Shown one piece after another: positions 7,071 to 15,872 of a stretch of DNA of 17,536 nt. The stretch comes from an uncultured Opitutia bacterium (lineage in GTDB: Bacteria > Verrucomicrobiota > Verrucomicrobiae > Opitutales > UBA953). A model generated the notes under the pieces. That model ran no database searches. It saw only the letters and a list, made by a program, of their open reading frames with translations, and was not told the origin of the DNA. Position 1 is the stretch's first letter. Each line of letters opens with the position of its first letter. The translations under genes and the position numbers were made by a program. The stretch lies in assembly GCA_903859115.1 (NCBI GenBank), contig CAIOLH010000072.1, forward strand, positions 1-17,536. The letters are read 5' to 3'.

Positions 7071-8549
7071 TCACTTCAAGGCTTTGGATAACTCAGAGAG
7101 AATCTGGGTAGTTCTCACCGCCTCTTCGCCCTCGTCTTGACGTAAGAGATCGGCCGCTCGCGCGTGCCAAACAACCCCACATTCAACTGCACCCAGTAGC
7201 GAAAGTTTTAAGGTGCGACGTCGTGCCACCACCGCAGCAATCATGCCAGCAAGACAATCGCCTGAGCCCCCCCGTGCTAAAATCGGTCCACCCAATGGTA
7301 CATAAATTAAATGAGTTCCATCGGTAATCATGGTCATCGGACCTTTTAGAACTATCACCGTTTTTGTTTTACGAGCAAAGGCTCGGCCCGTCTCCGCTGA
7401 CATTTTCTTTCCACTGAGTCTTAGGAACTCTCCCGCATGAGGAAGTAGAATGTAATTATTTTTTACAGAAATATTTTTAATAATGTCGGGACGTAATGCA
7501 TCAGCATCGAGGATAACATTACCGCCGAAGTTTTTGATAAACTTCTTAATCGTGACGGATGATTTCTCTCCCATGCCCGAACCAATCAGCATTACATCTT
7601 TGTTTTTCAAAACTTTGGAAAGATTTTTGGGCGGTGAAATGACGCCTGAAGAATTTGTCGTTAAGCCATTCCACATCGCTTCAGGATAAGCGACTGCTGC
7701 CCGTGCGCGGATTGATTGGGGTAGGCAAGTGGTGACTAGACCTCCACCCGCTTGAAGAGCTGCTGCTGTATTCATGATGACAGCTCCAGGCATCGACTGC
7801 GAACCACCTACAATTAAAATTCTGCCCTGTTGTCTCTTCTCAGTATTTGCCCTTCTGGGTTTTTTTATGGGGTCGAGTGCCGACAATGTACTGCAAGTAT
7901 CCACACCCACGCCGAGGGGTAGTCCAATATCGGTCACACGAATACGTCCAACGTGGCTGCTATTTTGTGACTCAAGCAGTGGGCGTTTTAAACATCCAAT
8001 CGAAATCGTGAGATCGGCTTTGAAGGCCGGACCCTTTGAGTCGTCGCCAATACCGCTAGGTAAATCGACGGCGATGCGTAATCCTTTTAGACTCTGAGAC
8101 GCTAAAATGATTTTTTTCATCTCGGGCCGAAGGGGTGCGCGGAAGCCCTGGCCCAGTAGCCCATCGAAAATCAGACAGTAATTTATTTTATTTAGGCTAT
8201 TTAATTTTAGTGGAGAAATCTTGGTGATTTTTTTACGAGTTAGTTCCCACACTTTTTTAGCTAAAGGCGTTGAGGGAGTTTTAGAAGTAAAGACGGCGGT
8301 TATTTTCGTTTTGGTGTCCGAGGCTAAAACTGCAGCGAGCAGCGCGTCGGCTCCGTTATTTCCAGAGCCAACGAGGACTAGTATTTTTTCGGGGGTACGA
8401 TTTAAGAAAATCAGACTCTCGAAGGCCAACTCCTCCGCTGCACGTTTCATTAAATTCCAATCACTACCAGGATTTTGTTTTAAATAAGCCGCTTCCAGTG
8501 CTGCAGATTCAGCACAGGACAAAACAGGAAGACGATGAGCAGATAGCAT
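7071..8549 (-). CDS. nnr: Bifunctional NAD(P)H-hydrate epimerase / ADP-dependent dehydratase
   Basis: Encodes 492 residues that repair hydrated NADH and NADPH. The N-terminal YjeF epimerase domain (about 1-215) shows VGSGNNGADAL (60-70), Asp129 in the FDGLLGQGF segment, and the VDLPSGI sequence (161-167). The C-terminal ribokinase-like dehydratase domain (about 235-490) shows GRILIVGGS, the AALQAGGG region, LLPHAGEF (368-375), VLKGPMTMI and ARGGSGDCLAG (425-435) with catalytic Asp431. The length fits the two-domain family. The epimerase loop reads NNGADAL instead of the more common NNGGDGL, a mild departure. The ATG at 8547-8549 lies one base after the acpS stop, and dprA follows. No Shine-Dalgarno sequence is seen, so coupling to acpS is likely. 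Confidence 0.95.
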   Translation of the reverse strand: MLSAHRLPVLSCAESAALEAAYLKQNPGSDWNLMKRAAEELAFESLIFLNRTPEKILVLVGSGNNGADALLAAVLASDTKTKITAVFTSKTPSTPLAKKVWELTRKKITKISPLKLNSLNKINYCLIFDGLLGQGFRAPLRPEMKKIILASQSLKGLRIAVDLPSGIGDDSKGPAFKADLTISIGCLKRPLLESQNSSHVGRIRVTDIGLPLGVGVDTCSTLSALDPIKKPRRANTEKRQQGRILIVGGSQSMPGAVIMNTAAALQAGGGLVTTCLPQSIRARAAVAYPEAMWNGLTTNSSGVISPPKNLSKVLKNKDVMLIGSGMGEKSSVTIKKFIKNFGGNVILDADALRPDIIKNISVKNNYILLPHAGEFLRLSGKKMSAETGRAFARKTKTVIVLKGPMTMITDGTHLIYVPLGGPILARGGSGDCLAGMIAAVVARRRTLKLSLLGAVECGVVWHARAADLLRQDEGEEAVRTTQILSELSKALK

Positions 8550-8550
8550 T

Positions 8551-8946
8551 TTATTTTACTAAAACAGCAAAAGCTTCGGCTAGTTGATCGGTATGCGTTA
8601 ATGAAACCAGGACTTGGGTGGCACCTTTTTCGTGAACAAGAGCTCTGGCTTTGTCATCGAGAACCACAACGGGCTCACCCTCAGCACCTGTTTTAATACT
8701 GCAGCTGGTTAAAGAAAATTTTTCACTAAAGCCTGTTCCGAGAGCTTTACTCACCGCTTCCTTCGCGGCAAATCTCGCAGCGAGTGATGGATAGGGATCG
8801 GCCTTGGTTAGACAAAAAGCCTGTTCGTCGGCGGTAAAAATTTTATCCAAGAAACTTTGCCCGTGTTTTTGATGGGCGGCGCGAATACGCGAAATCTCAG
8901 TGAGGTCTACCCCAACCCCGATTACATTGCCCCCGTTAAGGTTCAT
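8551..8946 (-). CDS. acpS: Holo-[acyl-carrier-protein] synthase
   Basis: Encodes 131 residues of the AcpS-type phosphopantetheinyl transferase, which moves 4'-phosphopantetheine from CoA to a serine of apo-ACP for fatty acid synthesis. The two signature segments are present: IGVGVDLTEISRI with metal-binding Asp14, and RFAAKEAVSKALGTG with Lys62 and Glu63. The VSLTHTD tail is a variant of the usual VSLSHT. Length is normal for the trimeric AcpS class. The start ATG overlaps the pdxJ stop by four bases (ATGA), and nnr begins one base after its stop, so the three genes look translationally coupled. The pdxJ-acpS order is common in bacteria. Confidence 0.96.
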   Translation of the reverse strand: MNLNGGNVIGVGVDLTEISRIRAAHQKHGQSFLDKIFTADEQAFCLTKADPYPSLAARFAAKEAVSKALGTGFSEKFSLTSCSIKTGAEGEPVVVLDDKARALVHEKGATQVLVSLTHTDQLAEAFAVLVK

Positions 8947-9692
8947 GAAATATGAGCCTTCATTTCGGCCACCGCTGGGCGGACTCCAATCATCAACGCC
9001 CGTGAGACAATGGTGTGTCCGATATTCAGTTCGTTCAGGTGAGGTAGGGTGATAATCTTTTTAATATTATCATAATTAATGCCATGACCTGCATTCACAA
9101 TCAACCCGAGCTGCTTCGCTTTTTCGCAACCGTGGCGAAGTCGTTCAAATTCTTTATCAGCCGCGGGAGTTTTCCAGGCATTGGCGAAGGCGCCTGTGTG
9201 GAGTTCGACGACAGGGGCTCCAGTCGAATGCGCTGCTTCAATCTGTTTAGTGTCCGCTTCAATAAAAAGTGATACTTCGCAGCCTGCAGATTTTAGCGCC
9301 TGCACGGTTTCTTTTACACGTTCAAAATGCTTAATGACATCTAAGCCGCCCTCAGTGGTTACTTCTTCTCGAGATTCTGGGACGAGACAAACGGCGGCAG
9401 GTTTAAGTTTTTTTGCGAAAGCTACCATGTCGGCGGTGCAGGCCATTTCTAAATTTAAGCGCACACCAGGAAGTTGTGCGATGGCGTAAACGTCTTCTTC
9501 TTGAATGTGTCGACGATCTTCACGGAGGTGAACGGTGATTCCATCTGCACCCGCAAGCAGTGATTCACGTGCAAAGGATACCGGACTGGGTTCGGCGTGG
9601 ATAGATTGATGGACACCGCGATAGCGAGCTTGGCGCAGTGTTGCTGCGTGATCGATATTTACCCCCAGTAGAATGGCACGTTTGGAATTCAT
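8943..9692 (-). CDS. pdxJ: Pyridoxine 5'-phosphate synthase
   Basis: Encodes 249 residues, a TIM barrel that joins 1-deoxy-xylulose 5-phosphate and 3-amino-2-oxopropyl phosphate in the DXP-dependent vitamin B6 pathway. Motifs present: VNIDHAATLRQARYRG (11-26), HLREDRRHI (55-63), NLEMA (80-84) with the conserved Glu82, VPE with Glu106, ELHTGAFA (163-170), NAGHGINYDN with His203, and the ELNIGHTI sequence (221-228). Length is normal (about 240-250). The ATG at 9690-9692 has a weak AGG four bases before it. It sits 42 bases after uvrA on the same strand and overlaps acpS by four bases. Confidence 0.96.
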   Translation of the reverse strand: MNSKRAILLGVNIDHAATLRQARYRGVHQSIHAEPSPVSFARESLLAGADGITVHLREDRRHIQEEDVYAIAQLPGVRLNLEMACTADMVAFAKKLKPAAVCLVPESREEVTTEGGLDVIKHFERVKETVQALKSAGCEVSLFIEADTKQIEAAHSTGAPVVELHTGAFANAWKTPAADKEFERLRHGCEKAKQLGLIVNAGHGINYDNIKKIITLPHLNELNIGHTIVSRALMIGVRPAVAEMKAHIS

Positions 9693-9734
9693 TAACCTAC
9701 AGACATTCCACTCGATAAAATGACTTAAGCCAAT

Positions 9735-12700
9735 TTATTTTATCTTACCTCTTTTTAAAGTGGCTGCTAACGCGGGTGCGGTTGGTGAATCTTTACGTTT
9801 TGCTAGAGCTTCAGGGTCTCCCGCATGTAAAAGTTGTCCGCCGTTCTGACCGCCTTCAGGTCCGATTTCTACGACCCAATCGGCTTCAGCAATCACATCG
9901 GGGTGGTGCTCAATCACAATGACGGTATGTCCTTGGTCGACCAAGGCGTGCAATAACTCGATGAGTTTTTTGCAGTCGGATTGATGCAACCCGATGGTGG
10001 GTTCTTCTAATAAATAAAGATTAGGACGGATTTGTCCGCGGGCACGCTCTCTGAATGTGGGCAGGCCTTTGGCTAATTCGCTTACTAATTTTAATCTTTG
10101 GGCTTCGCCACCAGAGAGTGTGGGACTGCTCTGTCCTAATGTTAAATAGCCTAAGCCTGTTTTAGTCATCAGGGTGCAGAGGTCTTTTAATTTAACGTCG
10201 AAGGAGAAAAATTCGGCTCCCTCTTCAAAGGTCATATTTAATAAATCTCCGGCTGATTTTCCATTCCAGCGAATAGCCCGTGCAGCATTACCATAACGTA
10301 AACTTCCACATTCTTCGCAGGGCACATAAGTGTCGGGTAGGAAACTCATTTCTAATTTAATTCGTCCCGCACCCGAGCAGGCTTCGCAGCGTCCGCCCGA
10401 TGTGTTGAATGAAAAGAAACTCGCATTATGTCCGCGAATAGAAGCTTCAGGAAGTGCCGCCAGACGTTCACGAATAATATCCCAAGCTCCAATATAAGTG
10501 GCGGGGGTAGATCGTGGAGTTTTTCCAATCGGCTCTTGGTCGACGATGACTAATTGACGGAATGATTTTAAGCCCGAGATCGACTGGAAGGAAATTTCTC
10601 CCTGATTAGAAATTAATGCGAGTGCCTCTTTGCCGGTTATGCCGTCTTTCTTTTTAGAAATCGCCCAGCCCGCCGCTGGTGCAATGAGGTCAGTCATTAA
10701 AGTACTTTTGCCCGCACCGGAGACTCCACAAACTACCGACAGACGTGCCACGGGGAATTTTACATCAAACCCTTTGAGGTTTCGAAGGCAGGCATTTTTT
10801 AATTTCACCCATTCAATCGCATTAGTCTTTTCAGTGACAGGTCGACGGCTTCCGCGCAAGGGGTGAGGGATAGCCGTTTTGAGAGACTGCCCAGTGATTG
10901 ATTTTTTATTGGCTTCAAGTGCCGCGGCAGTTCCTTCAGCGATAATTTGTCCACCATGCACACCAGCACCAGGACCCATATCAATAATATTATCCGCAGC
11001 TCGCATGGTATCTTCATCATGCTCGACGACGAGTACGGTGTTACCTCGATTTCTCAGTTCTTTGAGTGATTCGATTAGACGATCATTATCCCGTGGGTGT
11101 AGTCCGATGCTAGGCTCATCTAAAATATAGAGTGCGCCGGAGAGGGTTGAGCCGAGTTGAGCAGCAAGACGGATACGTTGTGACTCTCCGCCTGAGAGTG
11201 TATCTGCGCCGCGATCGAGTGAGAGATAACCTAGGCCCACGGAACTTAAGAATTTTAATCGCGCAGAGATTTCGGGAAGCAGGGCTTGAACAATCGCTTT
11301 TTCTCTGGGTTCACACTGCAAACTTTTTAGGAATTTTAAAGCTTCGTCCGGCTGAAGCTTCAGAAGTTCAGGCAGTGAAAGTTTTTGTTCCTGGGTATTG
11401 ATGAGTTTAACTGATCGTCCAATGGGGCCGAGTCGTTGACCCTGGCAATCTGGACAGACGCTATCACTCACGCGATCACCGAGGGCATTCTCATTAAGAG
11501 TTTCTTCTTCGTCGGCAGAGAATTTAGTGACTTCCAATCCGTGACCTCGACAGGTGGGGCACCAACCACGTGGTGAGTTCCACGATAAGTGTTTAGGGTC
11601 AACTTCTGGGAATGACTCGCCGGTGGCTGGATCGCTTCTCGATGTTGAAAGATAGATTAGCTGTTTACCTTGTTCGCTCATTAAAAGGCAGGCCCCCTTG
11701 CCCGTGGATAAGGCCTTACGAATTAAATTTCTCAGTGCGCCGTCGCCGTCTTCTTCCGTTTCATCAGGGTGCGAAATAATACCTTCATGATTAATGGTCG
11801 CTAAAATCACATCGACGTCGTGTTCACGATAACGATCGAGTCCGCCAAATCCATCGACCGGCATGATTTGCTCATCGCAACGTAAATGGGTGTAACTATG
11901 CGCCTCCGCCCATTCCGCGAGCGGTCGGTGATGTCCCTTGCGTGAGCGCACGAGTGGTGCGCCTAATAAAATTTTACCCCGCTTTAAGTTCTTAATATTT
12001 TTCGATATAATTCTTACGACGGCATCTTCCGTCATTTCTGTTAAAGGCTGGCCCGTCGTTGGGCTGTGTAAAATACCGGCTCGGGCAAAGAGCACACGCA
12101 GGTATTGAGCAACTTCGGTAACGGTCGCGACGGTTGATTTGGCTGAGCCGCGTGTGATTCGTTGCTCAATGGCTACCGTGGGCGGTAAACCAGAGAGTGA
12201 ATCGATATCGGGCTTGGGTAGTTGTTCTACGAATTGTCGAGCGTAGGCCGAAACACATTCCAAGAATCGTCTTTGTCCTTCAGCGAATAGGATATCAAAC
12301 GCTAGGGTTGATTTTCCTGATCCCGAAACACCGGTCATCACTGAGAGTGAACCGTGCGGAATCTTTACGGAGATATTTTTAAGATTATGTTCACGGGCAC
12401 CTGTGAGCGTGATGGCGGTAGGACGCGGTGCACTTGTATAATTTGTTTTCGTATCAAAAGCTTTGTCTTCTAGGGCGAGATATTTTCCGGTGGTCGTTTT
12501 TCCTTGAGCGACCACTTCAGGCGTTCCCTCGGCAATCAGTTTTCCGCCCTGCGGTCCAGCTTCAGGACCAATTTCCACGAGCCAATCGCACGATTTTAAA
12601 ACATCGAGATGGTGTTCAACGACAATGAGTGAGTGACCTGCATCGGTGAGTCGTTGCAGAAGTTTGATTAATTTAGAAACGTCCTCGCGGTGTAATCCTG

Positions 12701-15245
12701 TGGTGGGTTCATCGAGAAGTAAGAGTGACCCAGTTTTTGATGGATCCAGTCGCGATAAGTAGCGTACCAGTTTTAAGCGCTGTGCTTCACCACCGGAGAG
12801 TGTGGTCAAAGGTTGTCCCATTGAAAGATAACCTAAGCCGACTTCTTCTAATACACTGAGTTGATTGCTGGCAGGAGTTCGGCCTCCCAGAAAAATACGA
12901 GCTTCGGTTACCGACATGGCTAATAAATCGGCCACGGATTTTCCGTCGAATTTGAAAGCTAAAATTTCGTCGCGAAAACGTTTACCATTACAAGAAGGAC
13001 AGGGTAGAGCGACGTCGGAGACGAATTGCATTTCAACCGTTTCCCATCCCGCACCACCGCAGCGTTCACATCGACCTTCGCCGGCATTAAAAGAAAAATG
13101 CGATGGGGTTAGGCCGGCTACTTTCGCTGCATCCGAGTTGCCCAGTAAATTTCGGATCGCATCCCAGGCTCCGACATACAGGGCAGGATTAGATCGAGGA
13201 GTGCGGGTCGCTGGAGATTGGTCGATGACGGCGACTTCGGCGGGATCGACGTCGAAAATTAATTTTCCGTTCAAAGGATTGCTAGTGTCTTCGTCATCTA
13301 AATTTCCCCGCCCAATCACTTGGTGTAGTAGGGTCGATTTTCCTGATCCCGATACGCCACAGAGTCCGACGAGTTTACCCAGGGGCAGGGTGCCGGAAAA
13401 ATTATTTAAATTATTAATGCTGATGTTTTCAATACGCAGACGCGGAGTGGCATTAGTCACGGGCCTGATTTTGCGTGGCTCAACTTTTCGTTTACCCGAG
13501 AGCCATGCCCCAGTCGCGGAGTCTTTAATTTTTAAAATTCCATCGGGCTTACCTTGATAGAGGCAATAGCCACCTTGTGCACCTGGCTGAGGTCCAATTT
13601 CAATTAACCAATCGGCGGCTCGCATCACTGATTCGTCGTGTTCAACCACGACCACAGTATTACCTTGGTCGACCAAGCTCCTTAAAATCGTTACCATCTT
13701 AGATAAGTCGCGGGCGTGCATACCTACACTAGGTTCATCCAGCACGAAAATTGTATCTGCTAAGCATGCACCGAGGCATGAGGTGAGGTTAACACGTTGA
13801 ATTTCGCCTCCTGAGAGTGTCCGCGATAATCGATCTAGCGTAAGATAATTTAACCCAACCGCTTCTAAATAACCTAGTCGTGCTAAAATAGCTTCTAATG
13901 CGTGATTCGCTGGGTGACGGGAATTTTTAGGCGCGTGGGGTAGTAGTAACTCCTTAAGTTCCTTGACGGGAATCGCGTAAAGATCAGCCAGAGTTTTATT
14001 TTCCCATTTCCAGAACATGGATTCCTCGCAAAATCTTTTTCCGTGGCATTGCGGACACTCTTCGTAGGCCCGCCAGCGCGACAGGTACATACGCACGTGC
14101 ATTTTGTAAGTGCTCGACTCTAGCCAGCGGAAGAAACCTCTTACGCCATACCACTTGGATTCCCATTCACCTGATTCGTAAGTCGGATCACCTTCTTCAA
14201 TAAACTTCCGATGGCTCGCCGATAATTTATTCCAAGGAACGTCCATCGGAATATTTTTCTTTTTACACGCCCGTTGAAGGTCTTTCTGACTCTCTCCGTA
14301 GACGGCTCCTTGAAAAGGAGCGATGGCACCTTCAGCTAAAGTAGTATCGGGATGTGGAATAATTTTTTTCCAATCTAGTCCAATGACTCGGCCAAATCCC
14401 TTACAGCAGGCGCAGGCCCCGATCGGTGAATTAAAAGAAAAGAGTGCAGGGGTGGCGGCCCGGAATTTTTTCCCATTAACCGGAGATTCTAACACTTCGC
14501 TGAACCGAGCAATTTCTGACCCGTCTTCATTGATTAATCTCATTCTGCCACCACCGAGGCGAAAGGCACTTAAAGTAGCTTCGTGAAACCGAGAGTTTGC
14601 TGCAGGCTCAATTTTGATTCGATCCTGTATCAGTAAAATTTCTGATTCACTTTCAGGGATTTTATCTTCACCCAGATTTATTCTCTTCTTTTTAATATAG
14701 GCACGAGTAAATCCTGCACGAATAAATTCATCGGCGATAGCTTCCCAGGTCAGTCCTTCAGGTTTTTGTAAGGCGAAGGTGACGACCACCGATTGGTCGA
14801 GGTATTTCTTCAGACAGATTTCCCAGGCGGTATCTGGTCCTTGCGGCGTGATGGGTTCACCGCTGGCTGGATCGATGAGCTGAGCGCGGTGGGCAAACCA
14901 AACTTTAAACCAATCGCATAGCTCGGTCATCGTGCCGACATTGGAGCGCGAGGTGCGGACCGTGTTGCCTTGTTTGATGGCGACGGACGGGCGGATGTTT
15001 TCGGCGGAGTCGAGTGCGGGTGCCGGAAGCAGTTCTAAAAACTGCCGGACGTACGGGCTGAAGGTTTCAACATAGCGACGTTGTCCCTCGGCGTGGAGTG
15101 TATCGAAGACGAGAGATGACTTGCCTGCTCCGCTTAGTCCGGTGACGACGACCAACTTCCCAATCGGTATATCGATATCAAATCCCTTGAGATTATTTTG
15201 GCGAACTCCGCGGAGTCGGATAGCGTTGGGGCGACTGGTGGTCAT
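9735..15245 (-). CDS. uvrA: Tandem-fused excinuclease ABC subunit A (two UvrA copies in one chain)
   Basis: Damage-recognition ATPase of nucleotide excision repair. Usual UvrA has about 940 residues; this one has 1,836 and holds two whole copies, as in Chlamydia. Positions below count from a TTG at 15255-15257, four codons before the chosen ATG. Walker A boxes: 40-47, 634-641, 976-983, 1511-1518. LSGGE signatures: 481, 820, 1354, 1714. Walker B: VLDEP 505, LLDEP 847, ILDEP 1378, and LLEEP 1749, where the metal-binding Asp is Glu1751. Both copies keep a UvrB-binding-like region (about 131-250 and 1070-1195) and the large zinc module of the second ATPase (C730/C733 with C753/C756; C1624/C1627 with C1647/C1650). 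CPxCG knuckles in the first ATPase of each copy are lost (DPASG, SPVNG, SPTTG, DPATG). The gene lies 43 bases after the folate cyclo-ligase gene and 42 before pdxJ. Confidence 0.96.
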   Translation of the reverse strand: MTTSRPNAIRLRGVRQNNLKGFDIDIPIGKLVVVTGLSGAGKSSLVFDTLHAEGQRRYVETFSPYVRQFLELLPAPALDSAENIRPSVAIKQGNTVRTSRSNVGTMTELCDWFKVWFAHRAQLIDPASGEPITPQGPDTAWEICLKKYLDQSVVVTFALQKPEGLTWEAIADEFIRAGFTRAYIKKKRINLGEDKIPESESEILLIQDRIKIEPAANSRFHEATLSAFRLGGGRMRLINEDGSEIARFSEVLESPVNGKKFRAATPALFSFNSPIGACACCKGFGRVIGLDWKKIIPHPDTTLAEGAIAPFQGAVYGESQKDLQRACKKKNIPMDVPWNKLSASHRKFIEEGDPTYESGEWESKWYGVRGFFRWLESSTYKMHVRMYLSRWRAYEECPQCHGKRFCEESMFWKWENKTLADLYAIPVKELKELLLPHAPKNSRHPANHALEAILARLGYLEAVGLNYLTLDRLSRTLSGGEIQRVNLTSCLGACLADTIFVLDEPSVGMHARDLSKMVTILRSLVDQGNTVVVVEHDESVMRAADWLIEIGPQPGAQGGYCLYQGKPDGILKIKDSATGAWLSGKRKVEPRKIRPVTNATPRLRIENISINNLNNFSGTLPLGKLVGLCGVSGSGKSTLLHQVIGRGNLDDEDTSNPLNGKLIFDVDPAEVAVIDQSPATRTPRSNPALYVGAWDAIRNLLGNSDAAKVAGLTPSHFSFNAGEGRCERCGGAGWETVEMQFVSDVALPCPSCNGKRFRDEILAFKFDGKSVADLLAMSVTEARIFLGGRTPASNQLSVLEEVGLGYLSMGQPLTTLSGGEAQRLKLVRYLSRLDPSKTGSLLLLDEPTTGLHREDVSKLIKLLQRLTDAGHSLIVVEHHLDVLKSCDWLVEIGPEAGPQGGKLIAEGTPEVVAQGKTTTGKYLALEDKAFDTKTNYTSAPRPTAITLTGAREHNLKNISVKIPHGSLSVMTGVSGSGKSTLAFDILFAEGQRRFLECVSAYARQFVEQLPKPDIDSLSGLPPTVAIEQRITRGSAKSTVATVTEVAQYLRVLFARAGILHSPTTGQPLTEMTEDAVVRIISKNIKNLKRGKILLGAPLVRSRKGHHRPLAEWAEAHSYTHLRCDEQIMPVDGFGGLDRYREHDVDVILATINHEGIISHPDETEEDGDGALRNLIRKALSTGKGACLLMSEQGKQLIYLSTSRSDPATGESFPEVDPKHLSWNSPRGWCPTCRGHGLEVTKFSADEEETLNENALGDRVSDSVCPDCQGQRLGPIGRSVKLINTQEQKLSLPELLKLQPDEALKFLKSLQCEPREKAIVQALLPEISARLKFLSSVGLGYLSLDRGADTLSGGESQRIRLAAQLGSTLSGALYILDEPSIGLHPRDNDRLIESLKELRNRGNTVLVVEHDEDTMRAADNIIDMGPGAGVHGGQIIAEGTAAALEANKKSITGQSLKTAIPHPLRGSRRPVTEKTNAIEWVKLKNACLRNLKGFDVKFPVARLSVVCGVSGAGKSTLMTDLIAPAAGWAISKKKDGITGKEALALISNQGEISFQSISGLKSFRQLVIVDQEPIGKTPRSTPATYIGAWDIIRERLAALPEASIRGHNASFFSFNTSGGRCEACSGAGRIKLEMSFLPDTYVPCEECGSLRYGNAARAIRWNGKSAGDLLNMTFEEGAEFFSFDVKLKDLCTLMTKTGLGYLTLGQSSPTLSGGEAQRLKLVSELAKGLPTFRERARGQIRPNLYLLEEPTIGLHQSDCKKLIELLHALVDQGHTVIVIEHHPDVIAEADWVVEIGPEGGQNGGQLLHAGDPEALAKRKDSPTAPALAATLKRGKIK

Positions 15246-15288
15246 CGGACCGCTCAACGGACCTAATAAGTCATTTTTAGCAAACCGA

Positions 15289-15870
15289 CTACGCAGGTTT
15301 TATATAAATTATTTGAGAGGGCGTAGCTATCGCATGCATCACAATATCGTGTGCTTCGTGAGGAATAGCATTAATCACCTGAAAATCATAACCATAGCCG
15401 AGAAGAAAGGTTGTCGGACTGGTTTGGGCCAATAGCCGATCATAAAAACCTGCGCCGTGGCCGAGGCGATTTCCTTGGCGATCAAAACCTATACCTGGTA
15501 CGAGAAAGAAATCGATGTGAGCTGGGTTGATTCGTGCGCAGTTTATTTTCGGCTCAAGAATTTCCAAGGATGAGAGTTCTAAATCTTGAAAACTTTTAAT
15601 CTCATAAAGTTCAGGCTGCCCCTCGGAATTTACTTTAGGCAAAACACATCTCTTTTCAGAGCTTAAAACTTTATGTAAAAGTTGGGTCGTGGGAAGTTCG
15701 CCTTTAAATGACGCGTAGAGGCAAACGACTTTTGCCTTTTTCCATTCGGCTAGATTGAGTACACTTGCTTGTGTGGTAATTGCCGCAACTTCGCGTTCGG
15801 CTGGACTAAGCGACTCGCGTAAATCTTTTAACTCTTGGCGCAGACGAGTTTTTACTTCCTGCGAATTCAT
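15289..15870 (-). CDS. 5-formyltetrahydrofolate cyclo-ligase
   Basis: Encodes 193 residues of the 5-FCL (FAU1/YgfA) family, which uses ATP to turn 5-formyl-THF into 5,10-methenyl-THF, returning a stored folate to one-carbon metabolism. The family hallmark DFFLVPGIGFDRQGNRLGHG continues into GAGFYDRLL (about 120-147). The N-terminal basic helix with RLRQELKDLR, the FKGELPT segment (55-61) and the PHEAHDIVMHAIATP tail (170-184) also fit. Length is normal. The ATG at 15868-15870 follows the ctaB stop by two bases without a Shine-Dalgarno sequence, so translation is probably coupled. In many genomes this gene sits beside the 6S RNA gene ssrS; I saw no such RNA here. Confidence 0.94.
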   Translation of the reverse strand: MNSQEVKTRLRQELKDLRESLSPAEREVAAITTQASVLNLAEWKKAKVVCLYASFKGELPTTQLLHKVLSSEKRCVLPKVNSEGQPELYEIKSFQDLELSSLEILEPKINCARINPAHIDFFLVPGIGFDRQGNRLGHGAGFYDRLLAQTSPTTFLLGYGYDFQVINAIPHEAHDIVMHAIATPSQIIYIKPA

Positions 15871-15872
15871 AA

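Noticed and set aside
12865..13557. 230-codon open frame on the plus strand inside uvrA
   Set aside because: It is antisense to the well-supported ATPase domains of UvrA, has no family resemblance, and arises from codon composition of the opposite strand.
9735..15245. Two adjacent uvrA genes joined by an assembly or frame error
   Set aside because: The frame is continuous over 5.5 kb with a sensible linker, the halves differ strongly in sequence, and fused UvrA of this size is known from Chlamydiae.
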